In this document: piece after piece, positions 1 to 5,445 of the stretch
Layout: the number at the start of each line of letters is the position of its first letter
Numbering within the stretch: position 1 is the stretch's first letter
NCBI GenBank assembly: GCA_030682505.1
Contig: JAUXOH010000066.1
Location: 1-5,445, forward strand
DNA: 5,445 nucleotides
DNA from: Candidatus Didemnitutus sp.
GTDB lineage: Bacteria > Verrucomicrobiota > Verrucomicrobiia > Opitutales > Opitutaceae
Reading direction: 5' to 3'
The notes under the pieces: model-generated
Databases searched by the model: none
What the model was told of the DNA's origin: nothing
The model's input: only the letters and a program-made list of their open reading frames with translations
Program-made: the position numbers and the translations under genes

Positions 1-33
1 GGGTCCTACCATCGCTTTACTGCGTAACACCCC

Positions 34-564
34 ATGCCTGCCACCCAAGAAATCTCCGAATGTTTGGTTCGTGAAAATATCACCCGGGCCATCGCAGACG
101 TCTTCCAAACGATGTTGGGCAAGGCCGCCCGGCTCTCCCCGACCGCGATCCCTGCGCTTGGGGCTTCCTGGCCTCCGCGACCGACGGAAGGCGTCAATAC
201 GCCGCAGTTGGTGGGGACGGTTGGCTTCCTCGGCGAACTCAACGGTTTGATCTATATCTATTTTCCGCTGGAGTTTGCCCGCAGCTGCACCGCCCAGCTC
301 CTCGGCATGTCCGACACTGAACTCCACGCGGCCGGTGATGAAGTGGTCTATGATGCGATTGGTGAACTGACCAACATGAGCGTGGGCAGTTTCAAAAACG
401 GTCTCTGCGACGCGGGCTACCCGTGCATGTTGACCATTCCTTCCATTCTCCGGGGCGCCAATTTCTGCGTCGAACCGATCAGCTCGGCGCAACGCTACAC
501 CTACTGTTTCGAGCTCGGTGACTGCAAAGTCGTGACCGACATCCTCGTCAAAGCTGCCGATTGA
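34..564 (+). CDS. CheX-like chemotaxis phosphatase family protein
   Basis: This 176-residue protein probably removes phosphate from a phosphorylated receiver domain (CheY-P type) in the cytoplasm. The diagnostic CheC/CheX/FliY signature is visible once: D107-x3-E111-x2-N114, followed by Pro136. E111 and N114 match the catalytic Glu and Asn that insert into the receiver active site. The N-terminal helix (about residues 8-30) and the strands around 58-80 and 137-176 fit the CheX fold. The length is slightly above the usual 150-160 residues, with a Pro-rich insert near 36-52. A single E-x2-N motif favours CheX over CheC, which usually has two. The ATG at 34 is the first Met after an in-frame TAA at 25-27, so the start is well constrained, although no Shine-Dalgarno sequence is seen. 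The stop lies 17 nt before the ATG of the response-regulator gene, suggesting one operon and making that regulator the likely substrate. Family assignment is fairly firm; the substrate is inferred. No other chemotaxis genes are visible. Confidence 0.85.
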   Translation: MPATQEISECLVRENITRAIADVFQTMLGKAARLSPTAIPALGASWPPRPTEGVNTPQLVGTVGFLGELNGLIYIYFPLEFARSCTAQLLGMSDTELHAAGDEVVYDAIGELTNMSVGSFKNGLCDAGYPCMLTIPSILRGANFCVEPISSAQRYTYCFELGDCKVVTDILVKAAD

Positions 565-581
565 ACCGACTCCTCAAACCC

Positions 582-1739
582 ATGCGCAAACGAATTCTTA
601 CTGTCGATGATTCCAAGACCGTCCGCATTATTGTGCGGAAGGCGTTCAAGTCTTTTGACTGCGAAATCCTCGAGGCCGCGAGCGGCGTCGAGGGCCTTGC
701 CCTGGCAGCAAGAGAAATGCCCGACCTTATTTTGCTCGACGTGACCATGCCCGTGATGGACGGCATCGAGATGCTCACCAAGCTCAAGGCCGATCCCAAG
801 CTCAAGGGCATTCCGGTGATGATGCTCACGGCCGAAGGCGGTCGCGACAACGTGCTGAAAATCGCCAAGATCGGCGTGCGCGACTACATCGTGAAGCCGT
901 TTAAGGAAGATGTGCTCGTCGAGAAAGCCGGCCGGATCATTGAATTGAAATCGTTGGCGGACGCGACTCTCAAGCCTCTCTCGATCTTCGATGCGGCGGG
1001 GCTGTTGGTGATCGAAGACAAGCCGGCCATCGTGCAGCAGATCGCCGATGGATTGAAGCATACCCCGTGGAAGGTCCACGGTGTCGCGACGCAGGACGCG
1101 GCACTCGCGTCTTGCAACGAACGGGCGCCCGATCTGATCATCATGTCGCTGTCCCTGCCGAACGACGCCGCGTTCAATATTTTTCGTTTGATCCGCGCCA
1201 ATCCGAAGACCAAATCCACGCCGATCTTCGGCCTGGTGGTGAAGACGGAAACCGTCCCCCAACAACGGGCGCAGTCCGTCGGCATGGCCACGATCATCAC
1301 CAAGCCGATCGATCTCGGTGACTTGGAGATGAAGATCACCAAGGCGTTGAATCTCGACACGTCGGCGCGCTATTTCTCACTTGAAGAAGGGTGCTTGATC
1401 CTGCGGGTGCCGCCCAGTTGCCCTCAGCTGATCTTCACGGAAATTGGCGCGAATATTAAACCGAAGATGGCGGCGGCCGTCGATGCGGGCCTCAGCAAAG
1501 CGATCGTCGACGTGCATTTGATCAAGTCTCTCGACATGGGGCTGATCAAGCTGCTGGTGCAGTCGATGCAGACCAGCCGCGAACTGGGCATCAATTTTGC
1601 GCTCGTCGGCAATGCGCAGATCGTGGCGGAGTGCAAGGGCTTCGAGGATACCCGGGCATGGAGTTTCTTCGGAAGCATTGACGAGGCCAAAGCTCATTTT
1701 GGGGCTGCCACGGTCCCCGCGCACGCCGCGGTTTCCTGA
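582..1739 (+). CDS. Response regulator: REC, degenerate REC and STAS-like domain
   Basis: This 385-residue cytoplasmic protein has three modules. Residues 3-122 are a canonical receiver: acidic pair D9/D10, acceptor D53 (LLDVTMPVMDG), T83 and K105-P106. Residues 139-257 form a second receiver fold that keeps E145/D146 and K241-P242, but Ser189 replaces the acceptor Asp and Val219 replaces the Thr, so it should not be phosphorylated and may bind partners or dimerise. Residues 263-375 resemble a STAS domain: AIVDVHLIKSLDMGL, then a helix, then the strand INFALVG and a final amphipathic segment. The residue before the conserved Gly, where SpoIIAA-type proteins carry the phosphorylated Ser, is Met319. 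There is no DNA-binding or enzymatic output, so signalling is probably by protein contact. I chose the ATG at 582 because it gives the typical receiver N-terminus MRKRILTVDDS. A TTG at 561 would add seven residues and overlap the upstream stop. The CheX-like gene just upstream probably encodes its phosphatase. The kinase is unknown; the convergent hybrid kinase is a candidate. Confidence 0.87.
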   Translation: MRKRILTVDDSKTVRIIVRKAFKSFDCEILEAASGVEGLALAAREMPDLILLDVTMPVMDGIEMLTKLKADPKLKGIPVMMLTAEGGRDNVLKIAKIGVRDYIVKPFKEDVLVEKAGRIIELKSLADATLKPLSIFDAAGLLVIEDKPAIVQQIADGLKHTPWKVHGVATQDAALASCNERAPDLIIMSLSLPNDAAFNIFRLIRANPKTKSTPIFGLVVKTETVPQQRAQSVGMATIITKPIDLGDLEMKITKALNLDTSARYFSLEEGCLILRVPPSCPQLIFTEIGANIKPKMAAAVDAGLSKAIVDVHLIKSLDMGLIKLLVQSMQTSRELGINFALVGNAQIVAECKGFEDTRAWSFFGSIDEAKAHFGAATVPAHAAVS

Positions 1740-1774
1740 ACTGTTTCCTTTTGGGTTTTACCAGCACCGTGGCG

Positions 1775-1792
1775 AAAGCGCGGCGCTTTTTC
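1775..1792 (+). terminator. Short hairpin with T-run, possible intrinsic terminator
   Basis: AAAGCG (1775-1780) pairs perfectly with CGCTTT (1784-1789) around a three-base CGG loop. The T-run 1787-1791 overlaps the end of the stem, giving TTTTTC on the + strand. It lies about 35 bp after the + strand stop codon. The stem is short and half A-T, so it would be weak alone. In the other orientation the same repeat has an A-tract before it and only a TTT inside the stem after it, so it may act mainly on + strand transcripts. Functional assignment is inferred. Confidence 0.4.
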
Positions 1793-1800
1793 TCTGCCTC

Positions 1801-1826
1801 CCGGGCAACCGCAGCGCGTTGTCCGG
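1801..1826. repeat. Inverted repeat, 9-bp stem with 8-base loop
   Basis: CCGGGCAAC (1801-1809) pairs with GTTGTCCGG (1818-1826) around an eight-base loop. In + strand RNA the single non-Watson-Crick pair is a G-U at 1805/1822; in - strand RNA that position is a C-A mismatch. No T-run follows on either side. It lies 14 bp beyond the kinase stop codon, so it could stabilise the 3' end of that transcript or work with the neighbouring hairpin in termination. Its function is not shown by the sequence. Confidence 0.45.
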
Positions 1827-1839
1827 TCGGGGAAGTTGG

Positions 1840-4800
1840 CTACGAGGCGGTGGGGGCAGACGGCAGGCACTGAGCCACGGCTTGCGCGAGCTGGGCCGTC
1901 GTCGGGGGCTTGCGCAGCACCCCGGACACGCCGATCTGATCGAGCTCCTGCTGGCGCGGCGCATCCAGGAAGCCGGAAATTACCAACACCGGCAGATCGG
2001 GACGGATTCTCCGGACGCGCCGGCTGAATTCCGCGCCGGTCACGCCGGGCATGGCGAAATCGGTGATGACGAGATCATAGGCCAACGGCTGCGCGGCAAA
2101 GCGGACGAAAGCGCTGTCGGGGTGCTCAAAGTGCTCGACGCGATAGCCGATAATCTGGAGGAGTTTAGCGATGGCGACGCGCCCCATCGTTTCGTCATCC
2201 ACCAAGAGGATCTGTTGACCGCGGCCGCGTGCGATCTCTTCTGGCGGTGGTTCGTCGGTGCTGGCGACTTCCGTTGTGGGGAGAAAGATCTCAAAGCGGG
2301 TGCCCTCACCGGGCGTGCTGTGGACTGCCACCGCCCCGCCATGGGCACGCACGACCCCGTGCACCACCGCCAGTCCCAGCCCGGTGCCTTTGCCCGCGGA
2401 CTTGGTGGTGAAGAACGGATCAAAGACCCGCTCGAGGGTCTTGGGGTTCATGCCACAGCCGTTGTCGGTTACCGTCAGACACACCGCCGAGCCGCGCGGG
2501 ATATCGGGACGGAGAGGGTGAGACTCGTCGGTCACGACGACCGCATCGACGCGGACCGTAATGACCCCTCCTTGCTCGGGGAGCGCTTGCCAGGCGTTCG
2601 TTCCGAGATTCATGACTACTTGATGCAGCTGGTTGGTGTCGGCCAACACCCGCGGGCAATTCTTGGCGATGTGATGCTCAATCCGCACCATCGGTGGAAT
2701 GGTGGAGCGCAACAATTGAAGCGCTTCCGCCACCACCATCGTGGGGTCCACGGGCACGCGCTCACCTTCATTCTGCCGGGAAAAGGTGAGAATCTGTTGC
2801 ACGAGGTTCTTCGCGCGGCCAGCGGCTTCCGCGATCTTGTCCAACGAGAAGCGCGCCGGGTGATCGGTTGCCAACTCCCTGCGCGCGAGTTCCATGAAAC
2901 CGAACATTCCCGTCAGCAGATTGTTGAAGTCGTGCGCAATCCCTCCCGACAGGGTGCCGAGGGATTCCATCTTTTGCGCCTGCCGCAAGTGGGTCTCGGT
3001 CTGCCGCTGCGTGGTGATATCGCGCAAAAAGGCACTGAAGTGGGGCCTGCCATTGATCGTCACGGGCGCGATCGAGAGTTCGACCGGAAGTTCGCGCCCG
3101 TTCCGGTGCAGCGCGCGCAGTTCCTGCCTTCGATTGAACAATTCTCCCTTGCCCGTGGAGAAGAGCTCGTTCAGGGCGACGTTGGCCTTGGTGGCCAGTG
3201 TGGTGGGCAGAAATGTTTCCGTGACCGTCTGACCGATGGCCGCCTCGGCATCCCAACCGAAAATGGCTTCGGCTTGGGGATTCCAACCCGTGATTCGCCC
3301 CTGCTGATCCATGGTAACCACGGCATCGAATGCGGTGTCGATGATCTGCCGATTGCGTTCCTCTCCCTCGCGCAGTGCCGCCAGGGCGGCGGTCCGTTCC
3401 GTGACATCCTGCATCACGCCGTGCATGCCGATGACTTCTCCCGTCGGGCTGAGCTTGGGTTCACCTTGGTCGCGAACTTCGCGCATTTCTCCGTCGGGTC
3501 GGATGAGGCGATAATTCAGGGCGAAAGGGATGAACTCTGCGAATGCCTTGTCCACCGTTGCCCGCACGACAGGGAGATCAGGGGGATAGATCAGAGATTC
3601 AAAACGTGCCCGGTCGATCACCACGCTTTGGGGCTCCAGTCCAAATATACGGTAGGTTTCGTCAGACCAACGTTCGAAGCGCTTCCCGGAGGTGAAGCGA
3701 AATTCCCAGTGTCCGACATGGGCGAGTCGTTGGGCTTCCCGCAGCCGTCGCTCACTTTCGCCCAAGGCGCGCATGCGGTAGGCCGCTTCATGAACGGCGT
3801 CTTCGTAAATCTCTGAATTATGGAGCACCAAGGCGACCAGCTGGGCCAGCAATTTACCCTTTTGTTGGTCTTCTGCGGTGAAAGCAGGAGCGTCAGAAAG
3901 ACGGAGGAGACCGAGCACGCCGAGGACTTCGTCGCCGTGCAAAATGGGAAAGACCGCCGCGGCCTGCGATTTGCGATCACGATAGATTGCCCGCGCCTCC
4001 GGGATCATGCTGTAGTTGTCGACCACAACCGGGCGTCGCTCGTCGAGTGCCCGCCAGGAGAGGGGCGCCTCAGTGCGGGTCACGCGCTCACCGAGGATAT
4101 CGGGCATGGAGCCGGCATAAGCCACGGTGGCCAGTTCAGCACCTTCGAGCAAAGACAACTCGATGTGCGGAGCGTCGATCAATGTGGCTGTGCGTTCGAC
4201 GATGGCTTGCAACAAGTGCGATTTCTCCCGCCGGTTGAGCAGATCGAGCGTTGTTTCATTGAGCGCGGAGAAGAAGGCGACCTGCTGGGCGATGGTCGCT
4301 TCCGCCTCCTTGTTCAGCGTCACATCCACGATGACCCCATCCCAGATTGTGTCGCCATCGTCCGTTCGCCTAGGCTGCGAACGGAAGCTCAGCCACTTTT
4401 CCGCTCCCGTCACGGTGTGGATGCGCACATCCTGCCGGAACGGAGTCTGATCCCTTTGCGAAACTCGCCCCGCCTCCTTCATCGCGGGCAGATACTGGGG
4501 CAACAAATGGTTCTCCAACCAGGAGGCGTCGGTCATTAGCGCTTCCGCGTCCGTGCCGAAAAGGCGATCGAATCCGCCTCCGATGAAGGTAAAGCGCGCA
4601 TTCCCGCTGGCACTCCGGTTGTACTGATAGAGCGTGCCCTCGGGAAAATTGTCGCTGATCTGGCGGAGTTGTCGCTCCCGCTGCCGAAGAGACTCTTCCG
4701 CGAGCTTGCGAGCGTGGATGTCGGTGTGTGTTCCTGCAAGGTGGATGGCCTTGCCCTCGCGGTCACGATTGACGACCAATCCGCGGGTCAGAATCCATTT

Positions 4801-5445
4801 CCATTCTCCGGATTCCGTCTGCATGCGATGCTCGATCTCGTAGTTCGGTAACTTGCCGGCGATATGCTCGTGAAGGGCGGCGAGAGCCGCGGGGCGATCC
4901 TCGGGATGAAGCAAGTTTTCCCAGGTGGAGAAATCGGCATTCAGGACGTGGCGGCGGTGGCCGAGCATGTCGAACCAGCGGCCACTGTAGATCACTTGGT
5001 TGGTGGTGATATTCCAATCCCAGAAGCACTGCTGGCTGCCTTCGAGCACCCGGTTGAGCTGCGCCTTGCTCTCGCGCAGCGCCTCCTCGGCGTGGCGACG
5101 CTCGGTTACGTCCCGGAAGATCCCGCGGGTGGCCACGGGGAGGTCGCCCTCGAAGCGCGCGGTGATCTGGCATTCGACGAGCACGCGTTCGCCGTTTTCG
5201 GCGACCAACGAGACGTCGAACATCTCCACCGCCTGGCCGGCCAAGATCAGGCGGAACTTCGAGCGGATGAATTTCTGGCAATCCGGAGCGACAAACTCAA
5301 AGAACGAACGGCCGACCAGATCCGCGTCGGAATAGCCGAGTCTTTCCCGCCAGGCTCGATTCACAAAAATCAAGTTGCCGTCAGGCGAAGCGCTTTGGAT
5401 GAGATCAGACGTGTTCTCAAAGATGTCACTCAACTGCTGCTCGCG
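1840..5445 (-). CDS. Hybrid sensor histidine kinase, multi-PAS/GAF (N-terminus cut by window edge)
   Basis: This is a large sensor kinase that autophosphorylates on His and passes phosphate to its own receiver. Residues are counted from the TTG at 5431-5433. Visible order: PAS 1-113, PAS 124-245, PAS 254-376, GAF 386-545, PAS 562-682, PAS 689-810, HisKA 818-887, HATPase 931-1055, REC 1074-1190. Most PAS modules end in a PAC-like D-V/I/T-T-E-R or similar segment leading into a helical linker. The H-box is H834-D-F-N-N. The ATP-binding site shows N942/N946 (N box), D990-N-G-C-G (G1), FDPFF at 1004-1008 (F box) and GKGTGLGL at 1014-1021 (G2). The receiver has D1079/D1080, acceptor D1125, S1153 and K1175. 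All catalytic residues are intact. No membrane segment is seen in this part. The frame stays open to the window edge (R-E-Q-Q before the TTG, a linker-like sequence), so the TTG is probably internal and the gene is 5'-partial. Ligands are unknown. There is no Hpt or DNA-binding output, so a separate partner is expected. Confidence 0.93.
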   Translation of the reverse strand, partial: REQQLSDIFENTSDLIQSASPDGNLIFVNRAWRERLGYSDADLVGRSFFEFVAPDCQKFIRSKFRLILAGQAVEMFDVSLVAENGERVLVECQITARFEGDLPVATRGIFRDVTERRHAEEALRESKAQLNRVLEGSQQCFWDWNITTNQVIYSGRWFDMLGHRRHVLNADFSTWENLLHPEDRPAALAALHEHIAGKLPNYEIEHRMQTESGEWKWILTRGLVVNRDREGKAIHLAGTHTDIHARKLAEESLRQRERQLRQISDNFPEGTLYQYNRSASGNARFTFIGGGFDRLFGTDAEALMTDASWLENHLLPQYLPAMKEAGRVSQRDQTPFRQDVRIHTVTGAEKWLSFRSQPRRTDDGDTIWDGVIVDVTLNKEAEATIAQQVAFFSALNETTLDLLNRREKSHLLQAIVERTATLIDAPHIELSLLEGAELATVAYAGSMPDILGERVTRTEAPLSWRALDERRPVVVDNYSMIPEARAIYRDRKSQAAAVFPILHGDEVLGVLGLLRLSDAPAFTAEDQQKGKLLAQLVALVLHNSEIYEDAVHEAAYRMRALGESERRLREAQRLAHVGHWEFRFTSGKRFERWSDETYRIFGLEPQSVVIDRARFESLIYPPDLPVVRATVDKAFAEFIPFALNYRLIRPDGEMREVRDQGEPKLSPTGEVIGMHGVMQDVTERTAALAALREGEERNRQIIDTAFDAVVTMDQQGRITGWNPQAEAIFGWDAEAAIGQTVTETFLPTTLATKANVALNELFSTGKGELFNRRQELRALHRNGRELPVELSIAPVTINGRPHFSAFLRDITTQRQTETHLRQAQKMESLGTLSGGIAHDFNNLLTGMFGFMELARRELATDHPARFSLDKIAEAAGRAKNLVQQILTFSRQNEGERVPVDPTMVVAEALQLLRSTIPPMVRIEHHIAKNCPRVLADTNQLHQVVMNLGTNAWQALPEQGGVITVRVDAVVVTDESHPLRPDIPRGSAVCLTVTDNGCGMNPKTLERVFDPFFTTKSAGKGTGLGLAVVHGVVRAHGGAVAVHSTPGEGTRFEIFLPTTEVASTDEPPPEEIARGRGQQILLVDDETMGRVAIAKLLQIIGYRVEHFEHPDSAFVRFAAQPLAYDLVITDFAMPGVTGAEFSRRVRRIRPDLPVLVISGFLDAPRQQELDQIGVSGVLRKPPTTAQLAQAVAQCLPSAPTAS

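Larger units (their letters stand above)
1740..1839. other. Convergent intergenic gap
   Basis: This 100-bp stretch separates the stop of the REC-pseudoREC-STAS gene (+ strand) from the stop of the hybrid kinase gene (- strand). I see no coding sequence in it. It holds two inverted repeats (1775-1789 and 1801-1826), consistent with a region where transcription from both sides ends. Confidence 0.6.

Noticed and set aside
1..27. Possible 3' end of an upstream gene, ending at the TAA at 25-27
   Set aside because: The frame is open for only eight codons before the TAA, which is too short to distinguish from chance. It is useful only because it fixes the earliest possible start of the CheX-like gene.
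1..33. Promoter or ribosome binding site before the CheX-like gene
   Set aside because: Only 33 bases are visible, and neither a convincing -10/-35 pair nor a GGAGG-like sequence is present.
501..1265. 254-codon open frame on the - strand
   Set aside because: It is antisense to the CheX-like gene end and the first receiver, is rich in His and Arg, and has no recognisable motif. The + strand carries the intact receiver residues.
1597..3816. 739-codon open frame on the + strand
   Set aside because: It begins inside the response-regulator gene in another frame and then runs antisense to the conserved kinase core and receiver. Its translation is rich in His, Arg and Gly with no recognisable domain, as expected for an antisense shadow of a GC-rich gene. 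The - strand frame carries all the conserved motifs.
3820..4539. 239-codon open frame on the + strand
   Set aside because: It lies fully antisense to the GAF/PAS part of the kinase, in the same relative frame as the 1597-3816 shadow, and shows no domain pattern.
1840..5445. Tandem PAS domains as a DNA repeat
   Set aside because: The PAS copies share fold-level patterns only. Their sequences are strongly diverged, so they are not recent nucleotide duplications.

Overview
The window is a compact bacterial signal-transduction locus with three genes and almost no non-coding DNA. It is GC-rich (about 60% by eye), the genes are tightly packed, and the two complete genes lack a clear Shine-Dalgarno sequence. 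The domain styles (multi-PAS hybrid kinase, CheX-like phosphatase, receiver-only regulator with a STAS-like tail) fit a free-living, environment-sensing bacterium. Verrucomicrobiota/Opitutae-type or deltaproteobacterial-type genomes are plausible hosts, but no taxonomic marker is present and this is only a guess.

Layout. Positions 1-33 are a short leader. A CheX-like phosphatase gene (34-564, + strand) is followed 17 nt later by a gene (582-1739, + strand) encoding a receiver, a degenerate receiver and a STAS-like domain in one protein. A 100-bp convergent intergenic gap (1740-1839) holds two inverted repeats, one of which looks like a terminator. From 1840 to the right edge the - strand is filled by a very large hybrid sensor histidine kinase. 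In the visible part its domains are PAS-PAS-PAS-GAF-PAS-PAS-HisKA-HATPase-REC. Its true N-terminus lies beyond the window.

How the parts may work together. The kinase has every residue needed for autophosphorylation (H834) and transfer to its own C-terminal receiver (D1125). It shows no DNA-binding output and no Hpt domain. The response regulator has an intact phosphorylatable first receiver (D53), but its second receiver has Ser in place of the acceptor Asp, and its C-terminus looks like a STAS (anti-sigma-antagonist/MlaB-like) fold without the usual phosphorylatable Ser. The adjacent CheX-like protein keeps the E-x2-N phosphatase signature, so the simplest model is that it dephosphorylates D53 of its operon partner. 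No CheA, CheW, MCP, CheB or CheR is visible, so a chemotaxis role is not shown. The CheX/REC-pseudoREC-STAS pairing is the most interesting part of the window; the sensor kinase is large but conventional in its motifs.
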